NCBI RefSeq assembly: GCF_001649575.2
Contig: NC_051441.1
Span: 12,317,104 to 12,381,103 of the forward strand
Reading direction: 5' to 3'
Length of the DNA: 64,000 bases
Source of the DNA: Kryptolebias marmoratus
Taxonomy: Eukaryota; Chordata; Actinopteri; Cyprinodontiformes; Rivulidae
The first letter of the stretch is position 1, and each line of letters opens with the position of its first letter. Positions 39,239-52,000 of this stretch are shown here, piece after piece. The translations under genes were made by a program, and so were the position numbers. The notes below the pieces were generated by a model. That model ran no database searches. It saw only the letters and a list, made by a program, of their open reading frames with translations, and was not told where the DNA came from.

Positions 39239-40800
39239 GTTTTCACTCGTTTTCCCTCAGCAGAAAGGACGGTCTTTATCGTCTCATGAAGTCCTCTGAA
39301 GCCGTCCTCCTCCTCCGGCAGCAGTAACCGAACCTCGGGCCCTCCCGCCGCTGTCAAACGCTCCTTTGTAGGGCAAAACGGACGGACAGCTTCCGGCGCT
39401 CCCTCGTCTTTTCTTTGCACTTTTCTTCAAACTTCAGAATATCGGCTCGACATAAATACGATTTAAAAGCTCGCCTACTCCCTATCTGCCTGTATTTTCA
39501 CATTAATGACAATCATTTCGGCGCCAGCAGCTCATTTCGCAGTGGACGTTAACGTGCGCATGCTCAGACTGCGGCACCGGGTTTCTACGGCAAGCTGCCC
39601 AGGACAAAATGGTCACAATTCCAAAAAATAAAAAACTGCTGTGCTGCCCTCTGGCGACGAAAAGAGGAAGTGCACTTAATAACATCTCTAGAAAAAAAAA
39701 GATTTTACTACAAATTAAATTGCTATTTTATAATTTACTAACTCTAATTGCGGTGTAATATAATTTAATTGAAATGAACTGTATTGAACTGAATGACCTG
39801 GACTAAATCAGACTGTATGAAACTGGATTTAGAGCCATAAAAGCTGTCAATTCTTCAGTTTTTGATATGATTTTTTCATCTGTGTATCGCCAATGATAAT
39901 AAAAAAAAAACACTTAAAATGCAGCATTCGCTAAAAAAGACCACATAATTGTTAATAAATGAGTGAAATGTCAGAAGTGTCAGGTTTTGTTGCCAACAAT
40001 TACAAGTTGTAAACAAAGGCGACAATTCTTACACAAATTTTACAAAACCCCTGATGAGTGTGGGGTACATTACCTACCAATCATTTAATGATGTGGAAAT
40101 CATGTTAGAAACATAAAAATTCAAAAAACACACATTAAAAATCAAGTATTTTGACAACTATTATGGCTTTAACTTGGTTTAGGTTTTAGGGTAGGGTTCA
40201 CAGATGATTTCTGTTATTTAAAATATTTGAATAAAATAAAATAAAAGTTTATGTTGTTGAGTCTCAACATTTAAAACATTATTAAAGTGTATTCTTCCAA
40301 AATGTTTATTATTATTTATATGGTATGCTTAAACTTTAATGTTACTCACATCAGTTTTGATCATGATCATTTTTTTTAGATAATAAACCACAACTTATTT
40401 AGAAAAAGTTGTTTATTTTACCAAGCATCGTGTCATTACCAATGTTCAATGGCAAATTTAATATTACATGCTGATTAACAATTAAAAAAATGTTTAAAAA
40501 TAACAATATTTAAATTAAAAATTAGGAAATGTCAGATTAGCAATTATAATAAAATGCATCAAAAAATAAGAGTGTTTCAGGCCTGCCTCCTTTGATGCAA
40601 CCCTTTTTAAACCTGGCACTGAGAGTTCGGTGTGTTGCCGGGTGAAGTTACTGTACGGCAGTCAGAGTTATTGTTTTAGACTGTCAGCTCTGCTTCAGTG
40701 AGGTGACAGAAGGCCGCTGCTCAGCTTTTGTGCTGCAGAAGTCCAGTCATTTGCATAACTGCTGTAACTGTCCCATCCAGTTGTTCCACTTCTGTGTAGT
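39239..40800. other. intergenic between rhot1 5' end and adap2 3' end
   Basis: A CpG-richer stretch directly above the rhot1 ATG (39239-39420 and 39530-39660) is the likely rhot1 promoter and 5' UTR. From about 39890 to 40560 the DNA is AT-rich and belongs to dispersed repeat family B. Minus-strand poly(A) signals for adap2 are at 40412-40417 and 40305-40310. Confidence 0.55.
39890..40560. repeat. dispersed repeat family B, copy 1
   Basis: Shares ordered blocks with 46480-47120: GTCAGGTTTT(G/A)TTGCCAAC and AATTAC, then ACAAA...CCC(C/T)T(G/T)ATGAG, then ACATAAAAATTCAAA and ATTTTGACA...TTAT(G/A). Same orientation. Copies are diverged and AT-rich. No termini or coding region identified. Confidence 0.6.
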
Positions 40801-43800
40801 TCATCTTTTTAACTTTATGTTTGCCTCCGCTGAAATGAGAAACAAATGATTAGGGCGGAATCGCACATTTGCATACTAGTCGAGCGTAACATTGTTCATG
40901 TGTGGAAACTTCTACGTGAGCGAGGACACAAGCGTGTTGTTGACCATGTGGAGGCGACTCATCGCTGATCGTTAGGTGTAAATGCTGCAAACTAAATTCA
41001 TAGTGAGGCGACGATTTTTCAAACTTTCTTACAGGCGTGTAATGTTGCTGCTGAATTGGATCAGTCGGAGGGACACGCTAACTTTGCTGCTCTGCCTTTA
41101 TATGAGGATGTAAGAATGCGGTTAAAAATGGGCAGTAATTTAAAGATGCTTCTGTAATACCTCTATCAGAAAATGTTTTTTTCAAATCGCAGGCTTTTAA
41201 AGCTTTCAGCTCTGCTTGAAAAGATGGTCTCTGTATCCACCTTAAGGTGTAAATTAATGAAAACAAAAACTCAGGACTCAAAGAGATAAAACATAATTAC
41301 GCTGTATCAAATTACTTCATTCACTCTAAACTGGAGGTTAAAGGGTGTTCTGGTGCCATGTGTTGAGCTCTGAGATAAATTACTTTAAAAAGTTTGAATT
41401 TTATTTTAATGTGAGTCAAGTCATGTTGAAGAAGAATCTTTTTTTTTAGTTTTTGATATTGAAGTTGTGCATGCAGCATGAGAAAATAATGAAGATTTAT
41501 TTAAAGAAATGGTAAAAACAAATTTAATTTTAAGTGTTTTGTTATCTGTACGCCTCAAAGCATAACAGCTGCATCCCTCCAGCTGATCCATTCCAGCAAC
41601 TGGACCCAACAGACACATTTCTGTAGCTTTAAAGCCCTTTTCTCACCGGCATAATCCTGCGGTGACATGGGTCTGGACATGACCTTCTTCAGGGCGTCCA
41701 GCCACTCCTTCTGCTCCCTCTCCTGCTCGCACATGAACATGAACTGGCGCTCGGGCGTCTCCACCCTGATGCCAAACTTCCACTTGTTCCCGCGAGCGTG
41801 CTTCGGGATGCACACTTTCACGGAGTAACCGTAGCTCTCCGTGCCGACGAAAATGACCCCCAGCTCCTCGGCGTCCTGGTTTTTTAAATGTTTAAAAGGA
41901 AAGAACGGAGGTTCGGTCAGAGCTTAAACAGGAGGCGGGGGCGAGCAGCGCAGCGTTAGGATTAGGAGAAGTCTCACCAGTGGGTTTTTGAAGTAGAGCA
42001 ACTTCCTGTTTTGCGAGTCCAAACTGAACCACCTCTTTTTGAAAGGCTCCTTTTGCTGTTTATACAAAAAAAGAGAGATAAGTTAAATTTCAAACACCAC
42101 GTTAAAAATAAAGCAGAAATTTGCACACCATTTCCTCAGTTTCCTCTGACGAAAGCAATCAGCAAATAACGTTTTTCTTTTTTATGCAAAGCATTCGTCT
42201 GTTTCTATAAGTGAAAGGGGAACAGAAACTTTAAGATGTACAGGTCAGAGAAAATAAAACCAGAAATGACTCGAATGCTTCAGCGCGTACAGATCAAAAA
42301 GATAAAAACAAGCACGCTTGAGCGAGCGTGGTGTTAACTCACCAGGGGCCCCGTCTTCTCCATGTATCCCTCTTTAAGGAAGTTCCTTGTTATCTTCGGC
42401 ACCAGCTGAGGGAGACGCAAAACGAACAAAATCATCAAACATAGAAGAAAAAAAACTACCAGTGAACGCTGAAATCTGTTTAAGAAGCTAAAGCTTAGTT
42501 GTTTAAGTCAAAAAACAAGCAGAACAAAAAAAAAAAAAAAGCAAAACATGAGCCAAAGAAGTTCAATTCACAAAACTGTAGCTACAAGCTAAAACTAGCT
42601 AGAAGCTATGATTGGCTAGAAGCAAAACTTGAGATAAACATTCAAAATTGTAGCTAAAACCTAAAATTAGCAAAGCCATAGGTAACAGTTCTAATGAGCA
42701 AACTTGAAGCTAAAAGCTAAAATAAGCAGACAAGTAGCAAAAAGCTAAAAGGAACACAAAAAGACAATAAAATTAGAGCAAGTTTGCTCAAATAGATTTC
42801 CAATAACAATGTTTTTTGAAATGAATATAGAGATCTCAGTGTTTTTCTTTATTTAGTCAATAAAGATAAACAATTCAAAAAGTATAAAAGTCAGAAATAT
42901 TAAAGTCCAGAGCGCACTATAACTGATTGAGATGAATGTTTTTACATATAAATGTTAAAATAGCACAAAATGTATGAAGAAACCAACAAACAGCTGACTC
43001 AGCATTCAGACAGAGCTCGTTTATGTTTTTATTTCTTATCAGCAAAGCTCTCACTAAGAAGGACAAACTCTGTTCAAAAAATAGTTACAGCTGGGCAGAT
43101 CGGAGGATAAACGCCGCCAAAACAGGAAGCTGAATCATCCGAAGTGGGTTAAAAATTACCTCTTCGTCGCTTCCAGTCGGGTAGGCCGTCTTCAGGTAGG
43201 CGTAGCGCGCAGCTCGAATGGCGTTGTACCACGCGACTATCTCCTAAAGTTAAACGGCAACCGTGAGCATTTGCCGAACCGTTAGTGCAAAGAAAACGTC
43301 CCTGCCGCCGACTCTGCTCGTACCTCCGAGCTCTCGTGGTAAACGTAGAGGTTCCTGATGTGATCGTCTCTCTGGTAAGTAATCTGCAGCCCGTGGGGGT
43401 GATTCATTTTCTGCGGCTGGAAGTTGGCGTTCAGGTCCTTGATGGAGATGACGGCTTTGGGTCCTTTGGACTCCTGAGGTGCAAACACAAAGATGACGGG
43501 GAAAAACAACGTGTCATAAATAAACAGAAAACATGCCACAGATGTGACACGATCACGGAAATCATCTCTCATTTCTTTACATTTTGCTTACAGGCAGTCA
43601 GACTTGCCTGCAAGCTTTTAAAATGGTCTTATAATTTGTAGGTTTTTTTGTTTGTTTGTTGTTTTCTGGCTGCTTTCCTGTCCAGTTCTTCTACCTGACC
43701 AAAGCAGCTAATTGTGCAGTTTGTGCTTAGAAATGAGGAAAGTGGACAAGCGGAGAACAGCTGAGCGACTGTATGTCAAGTTTTCAGCTGCCAGCTCTTC

Positions 43801-46800
43801 GTTTTGGAGCTAAAACACCGTTTTCTGTGTCCAAAAGTGGCATATTTGGGATTTTTCATAGAATCATCAAAATTGAGTTACGGAGCTGTTTTACGCCTGA
43901 ATAATTCATGTGTTGAGCTTATAAAAAGTAGATCTCATTCACTTTCCCTGTCCTTTTGTTCTTGTTTGTCTTTGATTTCGGTTGATTATTTATTTGTTGT
44001 GACACTGCTTCTTGGCAATAAATCTGATACCGTTGAAAAACCTGTTTATCTGCTCTCGTGGGCTGAGCAGCAGAGTCGAGTGTGTGGGCTGCACCCATAA
44101 AAAAAAAAAAAAAAAAAAAACTTGACAAGAAGTCAAATTTGAAACCACTTAAAAAAGGTAAATAAACAGGTTTTCTAATCGTATAAGATTTAATCACCAA
44201 GAAGTGTTGTCACAACAAAGAAATCATCAGCCAAACACAATTTATCTTAGTTTTTGTGCTAAGGTTATATTTTGGATTTCAATCTGATTGGACTGGAAAG
44301 CACTTTGGTCAACATTTGTTGTTTTTAAATGTTAAAAATTAAATTAAATTGGCTTCAGTCAGAGTTAAACAGCCTAAAAAAAATCTGCTACAACAAAAAA
44401 GTTCAGGTACTGGACACAAAAAAAGGAGTGGAAGAGCAGCCAAAGTCTGAAGAGATGGTCTAAAGACGCCGAAGAGGAGTCTCTAGAGCGAGTCGTCCTC
44501 TCTGTCCTCTGTCCAACTCCCTCAATGTCCTCTACAACTGCATCCATAGATCTCCTCTTTGGCCAAATAAACGCATCAACAGACGACAAGAAAGTGGGAC
44601 TCCTTGAAACTCACGTCTTCCTTGTTGTAGTACGTCAGGGTGAAGTCTCTCTCTGACAGCACAAACTTCCTCTTCAGGTACGTCGTGTTGTCCCGTCCTT
44701 TCTTCAGCAAAAGCCCCTCGAACATTCCTGATACCCAGACATGAAACGGAAACAGGAGCGTTGGCAACAGACTGCACTCAGACTGAACGTTTCTTACCGC
44801 GCAGGCTCTTACTTTTACACCACTGAGCCCTTCTACCACACAAAGAGTCCACACAGCTGAAACAACGCAGGCCCCTGCAGACTAGCAGCGGCGTGCGCGT
44901 GCCGTGAGTGTCTGCAGGCGGTGGGGTACTTCACCTGTCGTGTAGGCCAGAGGTGGATACTTGATTCCTCCGGTGAATTCCATCCTCTGATATTTCGCTC
45001 GGATCCACTGCTCTCTCAGGGCGCTGCGGTTCAAACATGAAAACAGTCTTTAGATACTTCTGCAACAACACGAGCTGTGGCGATACCAGAAAAAAAAACA
45101 ACATGTTATTAAGCTTTGATCTAGCAGCAGACGTTCATTTTTCACTTCTACAGCCAGGAGTTGCACTTCCCTCTGTTTTTTTTTTTGTTTTTTTGCACCG
45201 ATGCGCCATCAGCACTCTGTTATAAAACGCTGGTAAACATTCATGCAGAAAGGACCCGTGCTGCGCGGCGATGTGACTCACCTGCAGTCGGTTTCCTGGG
45301 GTCGATAGTAGAACGGAGGGACGTCTTTCTCGTACACGGACCGGGCCTTGGCGTTGCCGGCGGACTTCATGAACTTTCCGGGAGAGCCAGAAAAAAAAAA
45401 AAAAGACAGAGGATTAAGGTCGGAGCCCGTTGCACAAAGAGTCGTGTCGTCGCGGCAACAGAGGCGGCTCGTTACTTCCACCAGGTCGTCCTCCCAGAAG
45501 TCCAGCCGGATGGATTTGACCCGGCTGGAGAGGCTGCGGTGGATCCCCGAGCAGTTCAGGCACACAAACACTCCCAGCTTGTAGGACGCCCAGTCCGGAT
45601 CTGGGAAGAGCAACAAGAGGGAGGGGTGGACATGACGGGAAATTTGTCCTCAGAGTGCAACACGCTTCATGATTTAGTTGCTTCTTTAATACCAAAACCA
45701 CCCCTATGAAACGATCATTTACCATCTGTCTGTTAACGTGAAAACAAGATGTTTGTTGTTGAGGTGGAGCTCTGTAACTATTAAAAACATTCTTTGTTAC
45801 CGCCCACTGGCAGAGGCAAAGGAATAATGGTTTTGGCCGCCTGTGTGAGTGCATTGTTAGTAAAATATCTAATGAATTACAGAATGCATGATAATGAAAC
45901 TTTCAAAAGGTTTGCCACGTTTAACCTGAATCATGCCTGTAACACTTAGTCAGTTTTAAAGATATTGAGCTGAAATTTGGCGCGGTAGTAGCTGAGCATC
46001 GTCCCCCAACAGGGATCCACAGCGATCCACAGCGATCCACAGCGGGGTCCGCAAACCAGGCATTGGAAATTGTCGCTCTAGATGGTTCTCGAACAAATTT
46101 AATGACCTCATTTTCGTATGACGGCGTCACTGTGTCACACTGCTTTAGAGAGCAATGAGTTTTCCACATTTCTATTGTACTCTTTTTATTATTAATGCTG
46201 TAATTTGACTCTAAAGTCATACACACTACAGAATATTCATATTATATGATGTTTGTCTCAGTTTTTTGAAGGCATAATTAAAATAATTAAATAATAATAA
46301 TAATAATAATTAAATAAAAAGTACATTGCATTTAACAACAAAACCTTTTACATGTTATTATTTCTATCTGTCCAGGCGTCACAGATGATCCATTTTTAGG
46401 GCGTGGTACGTCTCGTCGCGCGGCACAGAAAAGAAATCTGGTTGTTTGAGTCGAGATTGTATTTGATTGCATATGTGCATCATTTATGGTTAAAAAAAAA
46501 AACACCCCCACAAAATATGCATCGTTCATCACAAAAGGTCTACAGGATAATTTGTAACAAATGAGCAATATCAGCGGAGTCAGGTTTTATTGCCAACAAT
46601 TACGAGTGGTTTGTTGACGTGTCGGCGTGCGGCGGATAACGATCCCTGGATGTAAACAGAGACGCCAGCTCAAAGGAGAATGGGTAAAGTTCTTCTCTCT
46701 GCTTCTGGAAAAATATATATTAAAAAAGTTGTGTATAAAAGCTGTGAGGGGGGAGGGTCATTTTGAAAGAGGAAACTGAGCGGCGGAGAGCGTTAACATA

Positions 46801-47455
46801 AAGGTTTGGGGCAAAGATCAGATGAAAATGAGCCAAGATATTATGTAGTTTTAAATAAAGGCGAGGGACATTTGCTGCTTCTGAACGCAATTTCTTTTTT
46901 TTTTTTTTTTTTTACAAAAACCCTTATGAGTTTCAGCTACATTAACCCCATAACATTCATTTATTGATCTAAAATTGTTAAAAGCATAAAAATTCAAATG
47001 AAAAGCATAAAAAAAAATCACATATTTTGACAGCTTTTAAGGCTTTAATATTACAGAGAATTACTCTGTTCTTTTAAAATCCAGTCATGGCTTCTGTTTT
47101 TGTCTTTTGTAACAGTTATAACAATTATGCTATTATTTAAACTCTTCATATAGAGATCCTAGTTTGGTGTTTTGCGGCTCCCAGTGCGGTCCCCGACCCA
47201 CACTTTGGGAACCACATGTTAACCTGAGTCCGCTCAGCTTTCTGAATGACCAGCAGCTGTTCTGCCGCCCAGGAGAACCTGAATAACTTCATTCTGCTGT
47301 GTGCTGACGGTTCAGGAGCAACAACCGGAGATAAAACGATTAAAAAGGCGAACTTCTCCTCCCTTACCGGCCGCTCCGCAGTCGGCGCAGCGGCTGTTCT
47401 CCGGCAGCTTCACCAGCTCCAGTAAAATCTTCTTGTTCTTCTCGCTGTTGGACAT
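40801..47455 (-). CDS. adap2: ArfGAP with dual PH domains 2 (centaurin-alpha 2)
   Basis: Eleven coding exons: 47455-47368, 45600-45476, 45373-45282, 45023-44935, 44727-44615, 43473-43324, 43243-43160, 42405-42343, 42055-41978, 41875-41647 and 40829-40801. They give 379 residues; human ADAP2 has 381. The ArfGAP zinc finger is C23-x2-C26-x16-C43-x2-C46 with the catalytic arginine after CSGIH. PH1 follows (MFEGLLLKKG... to the EIVAWYNAIRAARY helix), then PH2 (GYMEKTGPLQKEPFKKRWFS ... EQKEWLDALKKVM). The end, DYAAEANIKLKR, parallels human DYAVEAHFKHKP. ADAP2 is an Arf6 GTPase activator recruited by PI(4,5)P2/PIP3. Assigned to ADAP2 over ADAP1 by neighbours RHOT1 and ATAD5, as in human 17q11.2. 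Confidence 0.95.
46014..46043. repeat. 10-bp tandem repeat (three units)
   Basis: GATCCACAGC repeated three times exactly, inside adap2 intron 1 next to a partial copy of dispersed family A (45930-46010). Confidence 0.9.
46480..47120. repeat. dispersed repeat family B, copy 2
   Basis: Counterpart of 39890-40560 (see there), in adap2 intron 1. Contains an extra CG-rich block (GACGTGTCGGCGTGCGGC, 46618-46635) and a T18 tract near 46890-46911 that are missing from copy 1, so it may be closer to full length. Confidence 0.55.
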
Positions 47456-47759
47456 CTTTTATCGCTACACAGTCCGGTTCTTCTGGGTCCACGGGTCGGA
47501 ACTGAGCATGTTTGGCTCAAACCGAGGCGGAAAATAAGTCCATGAGGAGTCCGGTGCACCGGCTGTTTCTCCCCCCTCCTCCTCTGGAACTCTCCTCCCG
47601 TCTGACACTTCGGTTTTGTCGTTAAGAGGGCGGGTCCTCTACGTCACGAGTTGTTTCTCTTCCTGTCAATCATTGGACAACAAACAACAAAGTAGTAAAG
47701 TGGGCGGGGCGATCACTCCTAACTCATTTCCTGCTCATGACTCTGGAGTTATTGTTGTT

Positions 47760-48330
47760 TTTTTCTGTTAACAAAATATCTCACGAACCACTGGATGGAT
47801 TTTAATGAAACTCTCAGAAATTAACCAATGGATCGACATCTACAACTCATTACCTTTTGGAGTTGATTCAATTTAAGACGGCCGCAACAGCTAATCAACT
47901 GTATCAAACACAAAAATGGCTACAAGTCAGTCAGTTTTACTGATATTGAGCTACATGTTGGTGTGGTAGTAGCTGAGAGTCATCCCCAACACATACTCTG
48001 AGCACTAACAGATCGAACGCGATCTGCTTTTAAAACTTTGCCATTAACTATTGGAGTCAACCGCTGCCTGTCTGTTAGCAAAATATTTCACGAATTACTG
48101 GACATATTTTAATGAAACTCTCAGAAAGTGAGTTTTGGATGTGCATCTACAACTGATTTACTTTTGGAGTCAACTCAATTCAAGATGGCCACCACAGATA
48201 ATCAACATTACCAGACACAAAAATGGCTTCAATTCAGTCAATTTTACAGATACTGAGCTAAAACTTGGTATGATAGTAGTTGAGAATCGTTCCCAACACA
48301 TACTCCAAGCGTTATTACGTCTCACAATAT
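47760..48330 (+). repeat. dispersed repeat family A, tandem two-unit copy
   Basis: Two units about 308 bp apart, each opening CTGTTA(A/G)CAAAATAT and carrying ATTTTAATGAAACTCTCAGA, then ATCTACAACT, TTTTGGAGT(T/C)(G/A)A and AAGA(C/T)GGCC. Each closes with a short ACA-rich tract and TGAG(A/T)(G/A)TC. Orientation is opposite to the 16.8-kb copy. The presence of head-to-tail pairs at two loci suggests the moving unit is itself a dimer. Confidence 0.75.
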
Positions 48331-48501
48331 CATGAGGTCACTCATATATTGACATTTTAAAAAGATTGACCAACACAGCAACAATTCTGTCATTTTAAAT
48401 AATTTGACTTTAGTTTAAACCTCTGGCATGAAAGGCAGCATGCATGCAAAACAATTAATTAGTGAAAATGTAACCATTCAGTTACTTAGCTGGGTTACTC
48501 C

Positions 48502-48507
48502 TTTATT
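48502..48507 (-). other. atad5: poly(A) signal, probable 3' end of atad5
   Basis: AATAAA on the minus strand about 570 nt beyond the atad5 stop codon at 49077-49079. Confidence 0.5.
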
Positions 48508-49076
48508 TGTTTCAAACAAAAACCAACTGTGTATAAAGTGTACATGTAGAAAAAAAGTAGAAAAATCACTGATAAATGTGTCATTTAGGCAACCTCTCCA
48601 ATGAACTATAAGAATGAAGACCCTAAGTGATAATTTATACAGATACAGCCAAAAAAAATCTATTTTACATGTTAATTACTTCCAATTAAAACAGACTCAC
48701 ACTTTCCATCAAAAATCATTTTCTATTTGTTTAAAAAAAGTGCAAAGCACTGATAAATGAATCTACAAAACACTACTGTACAAAAATCACACCAGAAACT
48801 GGTTACAAATTCATAGAAACCTTTCAAAGCACCAAAAACATCCAGAGACACGCGAGGTTATTTAGTTGTGTGTCTTTAAATTCAAAGGTTTTCTGCTCAG
48901 AGACTTCTTCGTTGGTAAAATAAGTGCATACGGATTGTTTGTACACACTCAGTCAAAAATATAGGCAACTCGGATTTTCCACGACGAGCTGCAAAAACGC
49001 CCTCGTTCCTCCCGAGAGCTGAAATTTAGACTTTTGAGGGAATTATGTGTGGAATTATGAAAAACATCTCAGCGGA

Positions 49077-52000
49077 TCAGGGAAAGTCTTCAGCGAGCAG
49101 CTGCAGAGTGTTCTTCTCAAGACCCAAATGAATCGCATCCAGATAGTGCAGGAACCTGAAGCAGGAAGGAAACAAAGGTGTTAGAAAAATAAATACAATC
49201 ATCCGTCTACAATTTAACACCTTTATTCATAGCACAAATGTCCATGCTACATCATCTCCACCACATCCTGCCCACAGCTCACGCTTGCAGCTGCTGACCA
49301 GCTGCGGTTGCTGCACGCTCACCTTCGCTTGACTTTTCCTCGCTCCTTGAGCTGCTCGGATCTGCAGATGGTCCGCATGGTGGGCAAATAATCCAGAGCC
49401 AGCGCTCGTCTGTTGCCAAGGGTGCCGAACGCTCGAGACGCCAGGTTCTCCATCGCTTCTTTCCTCCGCTGGGCGAGCCTGAAACGGGAAAGATTTGTAG
49501 TTTTGAGTGACAGAACGTGGTGCCTGCTGGGTGTCGGGAGTTTATTCTGGTTCAAAGACTCACTGTGGGTGGCAGAGAGCGTCCTGAGTGAAGCTGTAAG
49601 CTTGCCGGTGTGCGGCTACAGGAAGCGTTAGCTCCGCAGCAGCCTCTTTCCCCAGCTCCCCCTCCAGCTGCTGCGCTTTCTCCCAGGCTTCGGTCACCGA
49701 ATCTCGACACTTATGGAAGCTCAGAGCCTCCACGGCTGCCTGGATCTCCAGAACACGGCCTCCTGTCAACCCGCTCCCTCCGCCCGTCTCTACCCTCAAC
49801 TCATCTGACATCCCGTCTTTGATGACGGCGCCAACCCATGGCGTACCCCTGTGAAAGCCTGGGTGAAAGGGCAGCGAGGAATCCAGGCAGGACATGCTGT
49901 CCCAGAAGTCTGCTAAAGACTCAAGACACTGAGAAACTGGGAGACTCTTTCTTCTCTCCTCTTCAGTCAGCAGCTTCCTTTTTATTGTTTCACAAACAAC
50001 GCTCGCTCCGACTTTCTCTTTCTGAGGATCGCTCAGCGGCTTGCAGAGAGATAGGAATCCATCGTCTGAGTCTGACTCAGACTGCAGCCCGTCCCGGTCA
50101 GGGAGACGGCGTTGTCTTTTACTCTTCCTCATTCTGTTGGACACTTTGACCGGACTGCCATCATCTGAGCAATCAGAAGACTCTGGCAGCATGTCCGAAG
50201 GCTGCTGTGTTGGGCCGACAGATTGTTTGTTTGGTGATGACGACACACGGCGCTCGGCCTGAGAGAGTTTGGAGGTAGTCAGCTGTGTGAGAGGCAGAGG
50301 TAGGAGGGTCTCCATGTTGGAATAGAGCAGATCGACTCCTCGTCGCCGGCTGTCTGTCAGAAGATCCCAACAAACACCGTCCTCCATCAAACTCTGGCTC
50401 TGTTAAAACAAAACACACAGTTATCCTAGAAATATATATTTAAAATATTCAAAAATGGTAACAAAATCTTCAAGGTCCCGGTTTGACAAGATCAAGCCAA
50501 ATATCTGTGATCAAAAAGGCCAGATTAAAATCGTTACAATTTATTCTAAGATTGACCACAAAAAGCAGTGGCTCTTAAACATCACTGCACATCATTTGCA
50601 TTTAAAGGCTTCAAAAATGTTGATCTCAACAAATTAAAATGTTCCCTCTGACTCATGTTACTGCCGCACAAATACAGTCAGATGATTGTTCGAGATCAGC
50701 AGGATGGCAGAGCCGGAGACGACCTGCGCAGAGATGCGTTTGTTTGTTTGTTCGTACGACACCACATCACACGAAAGGAATTTTAATTACCGGTACATAA
50801 CTGCGCGAGCTCAGGGCGATGAAGTAAAGAGAGTTTCCAAAATAAAACCCAGAGAACATGCTCTTTCAGCTTCACTGGAAAATTTGCATATGTAAAAACT
50901 AAATTTAGGACGTGGTTGTTTGGATGTTTTTGTCCCCACCCCTTCAGTTTATTGGTTTAAGCTCTTCAACAGATACACTAAATGCATTCAAAAAAGTTTT
51001 TTACACAATTAGTCACCAACTCCAGAAATGGCTTTTTTTTAAGCTGTTGACGTTAAAATTGTGCCTCTGATACTTTCTCTGCCTCTTCCTGCTCACCTAA
51101 ACTCGTCGTCTTTTGGCCACTCCCTTCTTCAGGGGTTGCCACAGCGAGCAATGATTTGGTAATTGTTTAACACGGGATGCCCTCCACGACGCAACCTGGC
51201 CTCGAACCCACAACCCTCATGATTACAAGACTGCGGCACTGACCACCGAGCGACCGCGGACCTTCCGCTCACCCAAACGTTTCTTCAAAATCTTTTTTTT
51301 TTGTCTCAAACTACATTCCTCATATCTCTGTCAAACACATCCCTCTCTACCGACAGTTAAAGAGGTCACTCTCCTCACCAAAGACTTTTACTTTGAAAGC
51401 TTGAGCAGGTTTTCCAACCAGGGATCACCTGAAGGCACAAAACATGGTAATGTGTGTAGTGATCATGTGTAAAAAGTGTCAGGAGATCCTTTGATCCAAC
51501 TAGCTGCCAAAAAATGTTAAAAAACAAAACAAAACAATCACTGTCTTGAAGCGTTAGTTCGGCTCTTTTGAAGTGAGGTTTCGTGGAAAGCGTATGAACA
51601 ATTAATATGGTGCTTTTGAACTGCTCAAACCTTTAAACACCTTGGCTTATTAACGCAACACTATGTGGGGAAAGAAAAAAAAAAGATTTTAATTTTGCAA
51701 TGAGCTGTAAACTCTATCAAAATGCTAAAAACAAATAGTTTCAAGAAGAATCCAAAGTAGATGTGTTTTAATGCCGATGCATCAGTTTTCAGAAAAGACA
51801 AGTTGGTTTGGATGGTGTGATAAAATAAATCAAAACATGAGAACAGTGCAGTGGTTTAGTTGTTTACGTTATGTTAAGTTTACCCTGAGCAGCTCCCAAA
51901 CGTCTCTGTCGGGTTCAGCGTTCGGCAGGCCCAGTTTGCTCTCGGTGCAGCCGGTGTCGCGGGGAGGTAAGATGGCCGAGTTGTCAGATGCCTCTTCAGT

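Larger units (their letters stand above)
47456..49076. other. adap2 promoter side and atad5 3' UTR
   Basis: From 47456 to about 47720 is GC-richer and is the probable adap2 promoter (GGGCGGGGC at 47702-47710). Then comes a two-unit copy of dispersed repeat A (47760-48330). The atad5 3' UTR lies within 49076 to about 48480, with its poly(A) signal at 48502-48507 (minus strand). No further gene seen. Confidence 0.6.

Noticed and set aside
45161..45709. + strand 182-codon frame
   Set aside because: Antisense to adap2 exons 2 and 3, which match the ArfGAP fold on the other strand.
51360..51430. Possible extra atad5 exon (DPWLENLLKLSK on -)
   Set aside because: Joining 51884 directly to 50399 keeps phase and matches the human protein without it.
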